A DNA stretch of 64,000 nucleotides from Collinsella sp. TM10-22 (GCF_003466125.1 NZ_QSOC01000007.1:57207-121206); one strand, 5' to 3'. Numbered from the stretch's first letter, positions 36,287-45,654 are shown. Notes: generated by a model from the letters alone, not told the origin. Numbers and translations are program-made.

Positions 36287-37063
36287 TTACCATCCGGTGT
36301 AGTAGTCGGTGGTTCCGGCAGCGCAGCCGGAGTCATAGACCTTGCAATCACCCTTGGAGCCCGTAAAGGTCGAGCCCTGGGCCATATCGCCCGCGGCAAC
36401 AACGTAATAGCCGTCGGAATCGCGCCAAAAGCCCTCAGAATCCTGAGTCCATTCGCCCGTGCGATAGTGATAAAGCACGTTGCTGCTGTAATAGGTCTCA
36501 CGACGCCCGTTGTAGTTATTTACACCCGCAGAGCGCGTCAGGCCCGATCCGTTCGCGTAGGACGCGGCAGACGCGTAGGACGGATTGTAACCGGCGTTGT
36601 AGTACGAAGCCTGGGCGGCCTCGGCAGCCTCGGCTTCGGCCGCGGCAGCCTCGAGCGCTTCGCACTTGGCATCCTCAAGCGCAGTGCGCAGCTCATCGAG
36701 CTCGGTCGACCTGGCGTCGACCTCCCCCATCGTCAAAAGGCTACCCGCACCGTCGATGCAACCCTGCAGCACAGCGCGCTCGTCATCGGTAGCATAGTCG
36801 CCATACATATTCATAATGATCTGAGCGCGCATCTCCAGGGAATCGCGCTTGGCCTCCATCGAGGCGTTCCACTCCTGCATAGAGCCATAACCATCGCCGC
36901 GATAGTCAACGGGCTGTACCAGTGTCGTCTCGGACGGCGTAGATCCAACCGTATCGGACAGTGTTGCGGCGTGGGCATCGGTTGCGCCGGCGCCCACCAA
37001 AAGTGCCACGGTCAGAGCGGCGGAAAGAGCGGCGGCTTTCGGTTTTCGTGAATCAATCCTCAT
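36287..37063 (-). CDS. Secreted protein with C-terminal conserved aromatic domain
   Basis: 258 residues. Residues 1-32 form a Sec signal peptide ending ATDAHA. Residues 65-165 are helical and end in an Ala/Glu-rich coil. The last 75 residues are Tyr/Trp/Gly-rich (YHYRTGEWTQDSEGFWRDSDGYYVVA) with two Cys in GDCKVYDSGC that could form a disulfide. I do not recognise the domain; it may be a cell-wall or peptide-binding module. GGAGG lies 12 bases upstream of ATG 37063. Own terminator. Confidence 0.7.
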   Translation of the reverse strand: MRIDSRKPKAAALSAALTVALLVGAGATDAHAATLSDTVGSTPSETTLVQPVDYRGDGYGSMQEWNASMEAKRDSLEMRAQIIMNMYGDYATDDERAVLQGCIDGAGSLLTMGEVDARSTELDELRTALEDAKCEALEAAAAEAEAAEAAQASYYNAGYNPSYASAASYANGSGLTRSAGVNNYNGRRETYYSSNVLYHYRTGEWTQDSEGFWRDSDGYYVVAAGDMAQGSTFTGSKGDCKVYDSGCAAGTTDYYTGW

Positions 37064-37274
37064 GTAGCTGGAAACCTCCGTAGTGCGTTTTTGCTGCGTT
37101 TGAGCTGTGTGTGATTCGATCGCGCTGCATAGTACCCCGAGCAAATCGCGACCTGCGGTTTTACTCAAAAGGCGCACGTCAATTGCGTAAAACTCACATC
37201 CTCTCAACAGGAGTTTTCCACAACTCGAATGCATAAAGCATGCCAAAAACCCTGTAATATCGCCTTCCCTATGC

Positions 37275-37315
37275 AAAAAAGGCGCCTGCGCAACCATTGC
37301 TTGCGCAGGCGCCTT
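37275..37315 (-). terminator. metY terminator
   Basis: Fifteen-base perfect arms beginning AAGGCGCCTGCGCAA, followed by six T on the minus strand. Confidence 0.92.
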
Positions 37316-37375
37316 GAGCAGGCATTTTATGCAGTTATACCTATCGAGTCGCAAGGGGTCCTTGCACAAGTCGCC

Positions 37376-38686
37376 TTACTCGTCCAGCGCGGCGAAAGCC
37401 TGCTTCAGATCCCAAATGATATCCTCGGCGTTCTCGGTACCGATGGAAAGACGGATCGTGGAGGGCGTGATGTTCTGTTCGGCGAGCTCCTCGGCAGAGA
37501 GCTGGGAGTGCGTGGTGGTAGCCGGGTGCACGACGAGCGACTTAACGTCGGCCACGTTGGCGAGCAGCGAGAACACCTGCAGATGATCGATGAACTTCCA
37601 GGCGGCCTCCTGGCCGCCCTTAATCTCAAAGGTGAAGATCGAAGCGCCGCCGTTGGGGAAGTACTTCTGATAGAGCTCGTGATCGGGGTGCTCAGGCAGG
37701 CTCGGGTGGTTTACCTTGGCGACGTGGCTGTCACCAGCCAGGAACTCAACGACCTTCTTGGTGTTCTCGACATGACGGTCAACGCGCAGCGACAGGGTCT
37801 CGGTGCCCTGGAGCAGGACCCAGGCGTTAAACGGGCTAATGCAGGCGCCCTCGTCACGCAGCAAGATGGCGCGGACATAGGTCGCGAAGGCGGCAGGGCC
37901 GGCAGCCTCGGCAAACGAAACGCCATGGTAGGAGGGGTTGGGCTCGGCAATCTGTGTATACTTGCCGCTCGCCTTCCAGTCAAAGTTGCCACCGTCGACG
38001 ATCACGCCGCCCAGCGAGGTGCCGTGGCCGCCGATAAACTTGGTCGCAGAGTGAACGACGATGTTGGCGCCGTGCTCCAGCGGACGGAACAGATACGGGG
38101 TGCCGAAGGTGTTATCGACGACGACCGGAAGGCCATGCTTCTTGGCGATCTCGGAGATGGCGTCGATGTTGGGGATATCGGAGTTGGGGTTGCCGAGCGT
38201 CTCGAGGTAGATAACCGTGGTGTTGTCCTTAATGGCACCCTCGACCTCGTCCAGGTTGTGGGCGTCGACAAAGGTGGTCTCGACACCAAACTGGGAGAGC
38301 GTGTGCTCCAGCAGGTTATAGGAACCGCCGTAGATGGTCTTCTGGGCGACCACGTGGTCACCGGCCTGGGCGAGGGCCTGCAGGGCATAGGTGATGGCGG
38401 CAGCACCCGAAGCGACAGCGAGACCAGCCACGCCACCCTCGAGCGCGGCGATGCGATCCTCAAAGACGCCCTGAGTGGAGTTGGTCAGACGGCCGTAGAT
38501 GTTACCGGCGTCGGCAAGACCAAAGCGGTCAGCGGCGTGCTGGGAGTTACGGAACACATAGCTCGTGGTCTGGTAGATAGGCACAGCGCGGGCGTCGGAT
38601 GCGGGGTCGGCGCTCTCCTGGCCAACATGAAGCTGCAGGGTGTCGAAACCAAAGGTGTGCTCGGGGTTGTTGATGAACTGGCTCAT
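37376..38686 (-). CDS. metY: O-acetylhomoserine aminocarboxypropyltransferase (sulfhydrylase)
   Basis: PLP enzyme of the Cys/Met metabolism family, 436 residues, making homocysteine from O-acetylhomoserine and sulfide. Motifs: TTSYVFRNSQHAADRF, YGRLTNSTQGVFEDRIAALEGG, the PLP lysine in VVHSATKFIGGHGTSLGG near residue 213, and the C-terminal RLSIGTENAEDI. The length and the insertion of about 50 residues fit MetY rather than MetB. AAGGAG precedes the ATG. A LysR gene lies divergently 277 bases away and may regulate it. No SAM riboswitch was recognised in the leader. Confidence 0.93.
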   Translation of the reverse strand: MSQFINNPEHTFGFDTLQLHVGQESADPASDARAVPIYQTTSYVFRNSQHAADRFGLADAGNIYGRLTNSTQGVFEDRIAALEGGVAGLAVASGAAAITYALQALAQAGDHVVAQKTIYGGSYNLLEHTLSQFGVETTFVDAHNLDEVEGAIKDNTTVIYLETLGNPNSDIPNIDAISEIAKKHGLPVVVDNTFGTPYLFRPLEHGANIVVHSATKFIGGHGTSLGGVIVDGGNFDWKASGKYTQIAEPNPSYHGVSFAEAAGPAAFATYVRAILLRDEGACISPFNAWVLLQGTETLSLRVDRHVENTKKVVEFLAGDSHVAKVNHPSLPEHPDHELYQKYFPNGGASIFTFEIKGGQEAAWKFIDHLQVFSLLANVADVKSLVVHPATTTHSQLSAEELAEQNITPSTIRLSIGTENAEDIIWDLKQAFAALDE

Positions 38687-38937
38687 GATGATCTCCTTGA
38701 TCGAATAAAAAGTAACTAAGAGTGAGAGAAGTTAGTCGCTGCCTCCTGATCACGCCAACGGGCGCAAACAGGAGCCCGGCATTCGTCTTGGTAAGCAGTG
38801 CATATGCGGTCCCCCTTTTTGACGTCCCGGTTCCGTGGTCGTCTTAATTACCTACCGCATTTGTGTGTTTTGAATAGTACGAGCGTTGCATCGTTCGGTC
38901 AATCACTTAAAAGCGCTAACCTGTTATCGGTTTTTTA

Positions 38938-38947
38938 GATAGCTATC
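38938..38947. promoter_or_regulatory. Palindrome GATAGCTATC in front of lysR
   Basis: Ten-base perfect palindrome 16 bases before the lysR start, in the metY-lysR divergent region, with another TATCG at 38925. It is a possible autoregulatory site; support is position only. Confidence 0.35.
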
Positions 38948-38963
38948 GAAAGGACGGGCGCCG

Positions 38964-39902
38964 ATGACCCTCCAGCAGCTTCGTTTTCTTATCGCCGTGG
39001 CGGAGTCTGGCTCAATTAACGCCGCAGCCCAGCGCCTCTATACCGCGCAGTCCAATATCTCCAACGCCGTCAAAAGCCTAGAGCAGGAGCTCCATCTGGA
39101 GATCTTCACGCGCTCCAGCCGCGGCGTCACGCTCACCAACGACGGCACCGAGCTTTTGGGCTATGCGCGCCAGGTCGTAGAGCAGGCCGATATGCTCGAG
39201 GCCCGCTACGAGGACGGCGGCACACCCCAGGCGCGCCTTGCCATCTCGGCCCAGCACTACGCTTTTTCGGTCGAGGCCTTTATCAACGTCGTCGAGCGCT
39301 GCCGCGACAGCAAGTTCGAGTTCATCATGCGCGAAACCACCACGTCGCAAATCATCGACGACGTCCGCGCATTTCGCAGCGATATCGGCATTCTGTATCT
39401 GGATGACTTTAATGCCCGCGTCCTGCAGAAGACCTTTACCGACGCCCGCGCGAGCTTCCATCCCCTCTTCGATGCAACGGTCCACGTCTTCGTGAGCGAA
39501 CGCCACCCACTCGCACGTCGTGCCCAGCTATCGCTTGCCGACCTCACGCCCTACACGCGCTACAGCTTTGAGCAGGGAACCTCAAATTCCTTCTATTACG
39601 CCGAGGAACCGTTTAGCTATATCCCCTGCGATCGAAACATTCGCATCTCGGACCGCGGAACGCTCACCAACCTGCTCATCACGTCGAACGGCTACACCTT
39701 GTCGACCGGCGTCCTCTCCAATGAAATGCAATGGGGCATGGCATCGATCCCGTTGGCAGACGCCCCGACGATGCATGTGGGCTATATCATGCACGACGAG
39801 CGCAAGCCCTCTCCCCTCTTGCAGCAATACCTCAACGAGCTCGGCCGCATCATCCACGAAAGCCAGCCATCTGGAGACGGGATAGATATCATAGATTGCT
39901 AG
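38964..39902 (+). CDS. LysR family regulator
   Basis: 312 residues. The N-terminal helix-turn-helix is LRFLIAVAESGSINAAAQRLYTAQSNISNAVKSLEQEL (seen as AAQRLYTAQSNIS), and RLAISAQHYAFSVEAF starts the effector domain, with SDIGILYLD typical of cofactor-binding LysR proteins. Divergent from metY, which suggests control of sulfur assimilation. GAAAGGACGGG lies before the ATG. Confidence 0.9.
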   Translation: MTLQQLRFLIAVAESGSINAAAQRLYTAQSNISNAVKSLEQELHLEIFTRSSRGVTLTNDGTELLGYARQVVEQADMLEARYEDGGTPQARLAISAQHYAFSVEAFINVVERCRDSKFEFIMRETTTSQIIDDVRAFRSDIGILYLDDFNARVLQKTFTDARASFHPLFDATVHVFVSERHPLARRAQLSLADLTPYTRYSFEQGTSNSFYYAEEPFSYIPCDRNIRISDRGTLTNLLITSNGYTLSTGVLSNEMQWGMASIPLADAPTMHVGYIMHDERKPSPLLQQYLNELGRIIHESQPSGDGIDIIDC

Positions 39903-39965
39903 CCCTCGCCGAACGCGGCGCTACAATGGACACCCACGCGAGAAGCGCCTAACGAAAGGAACCAT

Positions 39966-40451
39966 GTGAAGGTCATCATCCATACCGACGGCTCGGCCCG
40001 ATCAAATCCGGGACGCGGCGGCTACGGCGCCGTGCTCAAATACACCAACCCCGCCGGCAAGACCTTCACCTCCGAGCTTTCACGCGGCTACGCCAAGACC
40101 ACCAACAACCGCATGGAGCTCATGGCAGTCATCGTGGCACTCGAGGCGCTCAACCGCCCCTGCGACGTCGAAGTCCATTCCGATTCGCAGTACGTCGTCA
40201 ACGCCTTTAACAAGCACTGGATCGACGGCTGGAAAAAACGCGGCTGGAAGACCGCCAACAAGCAGCCTGTCAAGAACCGCGATCTGTGGGAGCGCCTGCT
40301 CACCGCAAAGAGCAAGCACAAAGTGGAGTTCATCTGGGTTAAGGGCCACGCCGGCCATGAGCTCAATGAGCGCTGCGACGAGCTTGCCACCACGGCGGCC
40401 GACGGCAGCAACCTCGATATCGACGCCGGCTTTATCGAGAGCGACCTGTAA
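39966..40451 (+). CDS. rnhA: Ribonuclease HI
   Basis: Removes RNA from RNA-DNA hybrids. 161 residues with the DEDD catalytic set: [16 protein letters not shown] at the start, [27 protein letters not shown] and the C-terminal [18 protein letters not shown]. The substrate-handling loop [15 protein letters not shown] is present. GAAAGGAACC precedes a GTG start at 39966; no ATG is in frame nearby. Confidence 0.95.
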   Translation: MKVIIHTDGSARSNPGRGGYGAVLKYTNPAGKTFTSELSRGYAKTTNNRMELMAVIVALEALNRPCDVEVHSDSQYVVNAFNKHWIDGWKKRGWKTANKQPVKNRDLWERLLTAKSKHKVEFIWVKGHAGHELNERCDELATTAADGSNLDIDAGFIESDL

Positions 40452-40526
40452 CGGCGTTTTCGCACGCTATTTCCTGCCCCCTCGCGCTACACTCATCCTG
40501 TAAACCGAACGGCACGAGGGGGATAC

Positions 40527-41633
40527 ATGCTGCGTATAGCGACCATCGGCACATCCATGATTACCGACGACTTTATCCAGGTCGTCAACGCCAACGACCA
40601 AGCCGCGTTTGTGGGCACGCTTTCGCGCGATGCAGATCGCGGCGCCGCCTTCACCACTAAGCACGGCGGCGAGCGTAACTTCACCGCACTTGACGAGCTT
40701 GCGTCCGCCGACGACGTCGACGCCGTCTATATTGGCAGTCCCAACGCACTTCACCACAAACAGGCGCTCGCCTGCATCGCCGGTGGCAAGCACGTCATCG
40801 TCGAAAAGCCCTTCTGCGCCACCGAGGCACAGGCGCTCGAGGTCTTCCGTGCCGCCGAGGCCGCCGGCGTCGTTGCCCTCGAGGCTATGCGCCCGCTCCA
40901 CGACCCCGCCTTCCATGCCATCGAGGACGCCCTGGGCGAAATCGCGCCCATTCGCCGCGCCTCGCTGCGCTTTGGTAAGTACTCCTCGCGCTACAACGAG
41001 ATTCTCGCAGGACGCGCCACCAATATCTTCGACTGCCACATGGCATCGGGTTCCCTTATGGACATCGGCGTCTATACCGTCGAGCCCATGGTCGAGATCT
41101 TCGGCATGCCCTCCGGCATCGCCAGCATGACCACGCTGCTCGACCCTGCCACGCAAAAGCTCACGCACGGGCCCATTGACGGCTGCGGCTCCATCCTTGC
41201 CAGTTACGGCGGCGGTCGTATCTCGGTTGAACTCGCGCATTCCAAGATCACGAATGACCTGCTGCCCTCGCAAATCGAAGGCGAGCGAGGCACCATCCAG
41301 ATCGACCATCTGTCCACGCCCCGCAACGTACGCATCGACTATCGCGGTGACGTCGTGCGCGGATCGGCGACCGAGGCCCCACGCGAGCAGGATGACAGCG
41401 GCATTGTGCTCGACCTGCCCAAATCGAATAACACCATGGAGTACGAGCTCGCCGACTTTATCACCGCCATCAGCGGCATCGACAACGTCAACGAAGAGAT
41501 TTGGGAAACGCCGGCCGGGCGCCATGAACTTGGCCACTATCGCGATGTCACGCTTGTCTCGCTGCGTATCATGGATGCCGTGCGCCAGCAGGCCGGCATC
41601 GCCTTCCCCGCAGACTCTGAGAAGCAGGCCTAG
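40527..41633 (+). CDS. Gfo/Idh/MocA family oxidoreductase
   Basis: 368-residue NAD(P)-dependent dehydrogenase-like protein. N-terminal IATIGTSMITDDF binds the nucleotide (the glycine motif is relaxed), VIVEKPFCATEAQA carries the conserved EKP, and GSLMDIGVYTVEPMVEIFG is the second-domain motif. GAGGGGG precedes ATG 40527. Acylphosphatase starts 2 bases past its stop, so they are cotranscribed. Substrate unknown. Confidence 0.85.
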   Translation: MLRIATIGTSMITDDFIQVVNANDQAAFVGTLSRDADRGAAFTTKHGGERNFTALDELASADDVDAVYIGSPNALHHKQALACIAGGKHVIVEKPFCATEAQALEVFRAAEAAGVVALEAMRPLHDPAFHAIEDALGEIAPIRRASLRFGKYSSRYNEILAGRATNIFDCHMASGSLMDIGVYTVEPMVEIFGMPSGIASMTTLLDPATQKLTHGPIDGCGSILASYGGGRISVELAHSKITNDLLPSQIEGERGTIQIDHLSTPRNVRIDYRGDVVRGSATEAPREQDDSGIVLDLPKSNNTMEYELADFITAISGIDNVNEEIWETPAGRHELGHYRDVTLVSLRIMDAVRQQAGIAFPADSEKQA

Positions 41634-41635
41634 CG

Positions 41636-42037
41636 ATGGGCTTTCTTGACAAGTTCTTCTCCGGCGTCAATCGAGAGCCTCAAAAACCGTCCGGCGTTGA
41701 GCTCGAACTGCGGCGCAGGCTTACGGTGTTGGTAAGCGACACGGCCACTCAAAACGCCCCTCAGCGCTATTTTCTTCGGTGGGAGGGCCAAGTCCAGGGC
41801 GTCGGCTTTCGCTTTACCAACACCAATCTCGCACAGGCACACGCACTCACCGGCTGGGTACGCAATATGGAAGACGGTTCGGTCGAAATGGAGGTACAAG
41901 GCGCGCCTGCGAATATCCTGTCTCACCTCGAAGCACTCCACGCCTCCTACGAGCGAATGGGCATTCGTTTTCGCCTCGAGGACGCACAAGCCCGCGCCAC
42001 GCTTACCGGTGAAGATGGTTTCGACCCTCACTATTAG
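41636..42037 (+). CDS. acyP: Acylphosphatase with N-terminal extension
   Basis: 133 residues; the acylphosphatase domain covers about 46-130. The phosphate loop and catalytic Arg are in GQVQGVGFRFTN, and the catalytic Asn in GWVRNMEDGSVEMEVQG. The first 45 residues (FLDKFFSGVNREPQ...) are not part of the usual 90-residue domain. It hydrolyses acyl phosphates such as acetyl or carbamoyl phosphate. Confidence 0.88.
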   Translation: MGFLDKFFSGVNREPQKPSGVELELRRRLTVLVSDTATQNAPQRYFLRWEGQVQGVGFRFTNTNLAQAHALTGWVRNMEDGSVEMEVQGAPANILSHLEALHASYERMGIRFRLEDAQARATLTGEDGFDPHY

Positions 42038-42098
42038 TATTGTGTGCTAAATACGGTATCATTTACTTACCTACCGTGACGGAAAAGAGGTGAGGCGC

Positions 42099-42479
42099 AT
42101 GGCCGTGCAAAGAAGAAACACCAAGCAGCGGAAGCTGGTTCTTGATGCCGTGCGCCAAAGCTATAACCATCCCACCGCCGATGAGATCTACAACGCCGTG
42201 CGCGAACAGGACGACAAGATCAGCCGCGGCACGGTGTACCGCAACCTCAACCTCTTGGCCGATGCCGGGGAGATTCTCTCCATCAAGACGCCGGGCGGCA
42301 GCCGTTTCGATCGCACCATCGAGCCGCATGCGCATATCATCTGCACCTCGTGCGGCCGCGTCATCGATGTGCCGCTCCCCTTCGATGCCCAGCTCGATAC
42401 CAAGGCATCCGAACAAATCGGTTGGAACGTCACCTCGCACTACACGATCTTCGAGGGCCTCTGCCCTAACTGTAGGTAG
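42099..42479 (+). CDS. Fur family regulator (PerR-like)
   Basis: 126 residues. Helix-turn-helix NHPTADEIYNAVREQ and ISRGTVYRNLNLLADAGEI, then the sensory region DRTIEPHAHIICTSCGRVIDVP, and a second zinc pair in LCPNCR, giving the structural Cys4 site. Length and Cys pattern fit PerR or Fur; metal choice cannot be read. ATG 42099 follows GAGGTGAGG; a GTG 9 bases upstream is possible. The AT-rich segment 42037-42070 may be its promoter. Confidence 0.87.
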   Translation: MAVQRRNTKQRKLVLDAVRQSYNHPTADEIYNAVREQDDKISRGTVYRNLNLLADAGEILSIKTPGGSRFDRTIEPHAHIICTSCGRVIDVPLPFDAQLDTKASEQIGWNVTSHYTIFEGLCPNCR

Positions 42480-42482
42480 TTT

Positions 42483-42550
42483 TTGGGACATGCCTTAAAA
42501 TCTACCTTTCCACCGATTACGGCAAAAGTAGATTTCTAGGCATGTCCCAA
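42483..42550. repeat. Palindromic element between converging genes
   Basis: Arms 42483-42505 and 42528-42550 match over 23 bases with two mismatches and begin TTGGGACATGCC. It fills the gap between the Fur-family gene and a HAD gene on the other strand. No T run follows on either side. Confidence 0.8.
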
Positions 42551-42554
42551 ATAT

Positions 42555-43352
42555 CTACTCAGCAAGCAAGCGATGCAGCTCTTCTTCGACCGTACGCACA
42601 TAGCGGACGCGGTCATTGATACCGCGCATAGTGGGGTTGCAGTTCTCCATCAGGCAGGGATGACCCACCACGTTGAGCATGTCGCGGTCGTTTTCATTGT
42701 CGCCAAATGCCATCATCTCGTTGGATGAGATCCCCAGCGCACGGCCATAATCGGCAAGCGCGGACCCCTTGCCCGAATCAAAGCCGATAAAGTCCGTCCA
42801 TTCGGTTCCCGACGTCATCACATCGACCCGGTCGCTAAAGCGACGCACGAAATACTCCAGCGCCGCCGGCTGCTCCGCCTCGGGCGTCTGGAAGGCAATC
42901 TTAATGACGTCTTCGTCGATGTCCTCGGGGCGGTCGACCACCGCCACATCGCAGTGGACCTCATAGCGCAAATGGTCGACGAACGCATCGTTGCCGCTCA
43001 TGGTGTAGAGGTGTCCCTCACACGAAAGGGTCACGTCGGCATGGGGATACGCAACCACGGCATTCGCGATATCCATAGCAAGGCTACGCTCCATGGAACG
43101 CTTGACAACGGCACGCCCCTCGCTCATCACCAGGGCTCCGTTTTCGCATACATAGGCGAGCTCATCGGCCACCGGGGCAAACAGATAGCGCAAGCTCGCA
43201 TATTGACGGCCGCTCGCCGGCATAAACACGATACCGCGACGATGCAGTTCGTCGATGAGCTCAAAGGCCTCGGAACGCGGCTCGCGCTCCCCCGGATGCA
43301 GCAACGTGCCGTCCAAATCGCATGCAATCAGCTTGATTCCTTCAAGACCCAT
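42555..43352 (-). CDS. Cof-type HAD-IIB phosphatase
   Basis: 265 residues with motif I LIACDLDGTLLHP, motif II FMPASGRQYAS, the Lys in DSGKGSALADYG and motif IV MAFGDNENDRDML. C2-type cap between. GGGGGAAAG precedes ATG 43352. It is a probable sugar phosphate or nucleotide phosphatase; paralogue of the gene at 15.2-16.1 kb. Confidence 0.88.
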   Translation of the reverse strand: MGLEGIKLIACDLDGTLLHPGEREPRSEAFELIDELHRRGIVFMPASGRQYASLRYLFAPVADELAYVCENGALVMSEGRAVVKRSMERSLAMDIANAVVAYPHADVTLSCEGHLYTMSGNDAFVDHLRYEVHCDVAVVDRPEDIDEDVIKIAFQTPEAEQPAALEYFVRRFSDRVDVMTSGTEWTDFIGFDSGKGSALADYGRALGISSNEMMAFGDNENDRDMLNVVGHPCLMENCNPTMRGINDRVRYVRTVEEELHRLLAE

Positions 43353-43435
43353 ATGCTTTCCCCCACAGCATCTCATCAACAGAAAGACGAACTTTGAATA
43401 GTTGCCTCTCAAAGTCCGTCTTACTCATACACACG

Positions 43436-44014
43436 TTAATCGCGCGCCTTTTTTACGATCGTAAAGTCTGGAGCCATACTCACAACGGCATCCGCCGCAC
43501 TCGACGCAAAGCGCCGGCCCGCATCGAGTTCACGGGTAACCACCGAGAGCCGAACGCCTTCAATACCCCGGAGCATGCGGCCCAAAACAGGCTGCACCGG
43601 CGTATACATGCGCACGGTATGCTCGTCCGAGTCGCCTCGGAAAAGCGGCGCGTGCATATTGCCGATCTCCCAGCACGCATGCGCGAGCGCAATCGGGTCC
43701 ATGCGGTCAATTTCGACCAAATAGACCTCGGCGCTACGCAGACGCACGACAACCGCCACGGGCACCGCACCCGTGCGGTCGACAGCGAGCACGTCGCCGT
43801 CGGCAAGGCGCTCAACGTCGGCGGCATCCAGCTGGACATTCACCGTGCGCCCCAGCTCCGTCATGCCCGCAAACGCGCGTGTGTCAGCCTGGTCCCAATC
43901 GAGCAGCAGCTCGTCAGTCTCAAAGACACCGCCCAGCTCCCGACGAAGCAAAAGTTCATAGGACGGGTCGTTGAGATTTCCCAAGCGCTCCGTAGCTACC
44001 AGGTCCGCGGGCAT
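43436..44014 (-). CDS. UreE-like protein
   Basis: 192 residues. The middle resembles UreE: LDWDQADTRAF, GDVLAVD and the AHACWEIGNMHAPLFRG segment, where UreE has the nickel-binding His of GNRH. The last 55 residues have no His tail. There are no urease genes in the window. It starts 3 bases past slyD with GAGGAC before the ATG. SlyD also handles nickel, so the pair may serve a nickel enzyme such as a hydrogenase; this is inference. Confidence 0.65.
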   Translation of the reverse strand: MPADLVATERLGNLNDPSYELLLRRELGGVFETDELLLDWDQADTRAFAGMTELGRTVNVQLDAADVERLADGDVLAVDRTGAVPVAVVVRLRSAEVYLVEIDRMDPIALAHACWEIGNMHAPLFRGDSDEHTVRMYTPVQPVLGRMLRGIEGVRLSVVTRELDAGRRFASSAADAVVSMAPDFTIVKKARD

Positions 44015-44017
44015 CAA

Positions 44018-44446
44018 CTAGTCCTCGACCTCGACGAGCTCGATATCAAAGTTGAGGTCCTTGCCGGCGAGCTCGTGGTTGGCGTCGAGCGTCACGGCCT
44101 CGGGCGTTACGTCGATGACCACGGCGGGGACGGGCATACCGCTCGGCGTGGACAGGAAGAGCTTCATGCCCTTCTCGATCTGCTCGATGTCGGGAACCTG
44201 TTCGGCCGGGAAGGTCAGAACCATCTCGGGGTTGTGCTCGCCGTAGGCATCGGCAGCAGGAATGTGCACGGTCTTCTTCTCGCCCACCTGCATGTCGACA
44301 ACAGCGGCGTCGAAGCCCTTGATCATCTGACCGGCGCCGCAGGTGAACTCCAGCGGCTCGCCGCGATCGTAGGAGCTATCGAACTGCGTGCCGTCGTCGA
44401 GCGTGCCGCGATAATGGGTCTTGACCTTCTTGCCCTGGTTGGACAT
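44018..44446 (-). CDS. slyD: SlyD-type FKBP peptidyl-prolyl isomerase
   Basis: 142 residues. FKBP halves VKTHYRGTLDDGTQFDSSYDRGEPLEFTCGAGQMIKGFD (seen as YRGTLDDG and GQMIKGFD) and LDANHELAGKDLNFDIELVEV surround the IF chaperone insert with AYGEHNPEMV. The C-terminal His/Cys metal tail of E. coli SlyD is absent. CGGAGG precedes ATG 44446. It leads a two-gene unit with the UreE-like gene. Confidence 0.9.
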   Translation of the reverse strand: MSNQGKKVKTHYRGTLDDGTQFDSSYDRGEPLEFTCGAGQMIKGFDAAVVDMQVGEKKTVHIPAADAYGEHNPEMVLTFPAEQVPDIEQIEKGMKLFLSTPSGMPVPAVVIDVTPEAVTLDANHELAGKDLNFDIELVEVED

Positions 44447-44566
44447 GGTAACCTCCGTGATAAGGGCGGCGCACAACGCGGGCCGCCGTGAACATATGGC
44501 GCTAACTATACCCTAGTCATACAATTCAAAGACAGTTTGCAAAGAAACGCTGCAACCGGAGGAACC

Positions 44567-45580
44567 ATGGCATATCCCGTATTCGACCTACACTGCGACA
44601 CCGCCGACCGCATCGGCTGGGCCACGCTCGATCTCGACCTGCGCTTTACCGCCGGCACCGACGGTTATTTCCCCGGCGACGAAACGCATCCGCAAGATTT
44701 CGACCTCATCGAGGGCAACGCCTGCGCCATCTCGCTCGCAAAGATCGGCAACACGCCGTGGGCACAGTGCTTCGCCACGTTTGTCCCCGACGAGATTCCC
44801 GCCGCCCACGCCGCGCGTTTCCAGGCGCAGATCATGGCGCACATGAGCGGCCAGGCCATGCTCAATCACGACCGTATGGTCAACGTGCGCAGCGCCGCAG
44901 ACATTCGCCCCGCGCTCAAAGACGGCAAGGTCGCCTGCATCCATACCATCGAAAACGCCACGTTCTTTGCCGAGGACCCCGCGCTGATCGAAGTGCTCAA
45001 GAGCCTGGGCGTACTCATGTCCTCGCTTAGCTGGAACGCGCAGGGACCGCTCGCGAGCGGCCACGACACCCACGCCGGCCTCACCGCCGCCGGCATCGAG
45101 GCGCTTACGCAGATGGAGCACGCCGGCATGGTGCTCGACGTCTCCCACCTCAACGATGAGTGCTTTAACGAGGTTGTCGCCCGCGCCACGCGCCCCTTCG
45201 TCGCCAGCCACTCCAACTCCCGCACCGTCTGCGGCGTCAAGCGCAACCTCACCGACGACCAGTTCCGCACCATTCGCGACATGGGCGGCATCGTCGGCCT
45301 CAACTACTGCAGCGAGTTCCTATCCAACAGCGCAACCGACGAGACCGCCGCGGACGTCACCTTCGACCAGCTGGCGGCGCATATCGAACACTGGCTTGAC
45401 CTGGGTGGCGAGGACGTCATCGCGCTCGGCGGCGACTGGGACGGCGCCAAGGTACCCGCCTTCCTCTCCGATGCCAGCAAGATGCCAGAATTCCAGAACA
45501 TGCTCTCCAAGCACTTTGGCAAGACCGTGATGCAGAAGCTCTGCAGCGACAACGCACTTGCCTTCTTTGAGCGTTATTAA
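44567..45580 (+). CDS. Membrane dipeptidase family (peptidase M19)
   Basis: 337-residue zinc dipeptidase of the renal dipeptidase family. Metal ligands in DLHCDT near the start, HTIENA near 130, LDVSHLNDECF near 200, SHSNSRTVCGVKRNLTDDQ and IALGGDWDG near 290. CGGAGG precedes ATG 44567. Members cleave dipeptides including D-amino acid forms. No signal peptide, so cytosolic. Confidence 0.9.
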   Translation: MAYPVFDLHCDTADRIGWATLDLDLRFTAGTDGYFPGDETHPQDFDLIEGNACAISLAKIGNTPWAQCFATFVPDEIPAAHAARFQAQIMAHMSGQAMLNHDRMVNVRSAADIRPALKDGKVACIHTIENATFFAEDPALIEVLKSLGVLMSSLSWNAQGPLASGHDTHAGLTAAGIEALTQMEHAGMVLDVSHLNDECFNEVVARATRPFVASHSNSRTVCGVKRNLTDDQFRTIRDMGGIVGLNYCSEFLSNSATDETAADVTFDQLAAHIEHWLDLGGEDVIALGGDWDGAKVPAFLSDASKMPEFQNMLSKHFGKTVMQKLCSDNALAFFERY

Positions 45581-45596
45581 TTTCACATCCCCTGAG

Positions 45597-45632
45597 CGGG
45601 CCGGCATGCCGAACGGTCGACATGCCAGCCCG
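45597..45632. repeat. Inverted repeat between dipeptidase and YgjP gene
   Basis: GGGC-GGCATG pairs with CATGCC-GCCC around a 12-base loop. There is no T run. It overlaps a possible upstream start at 45622, which supports use of the later TTG. Confidence 0.5.
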
Positions 45633-45654
45633 TCCCCAATCTGAAGGACCGCTT

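Noticed and set aside
37229..38719. Plus-strand frame opposite metY
   Set aside because: Covers the whole of metY in antisense and reads through its terminator; not plausible as a gene.
38690..38960. SAM riboswitch or T-box in the metY leader
   Set aside because: I looked for the conserved cores and did not find them; only a weak ACTAA/TTAGT stem is present.
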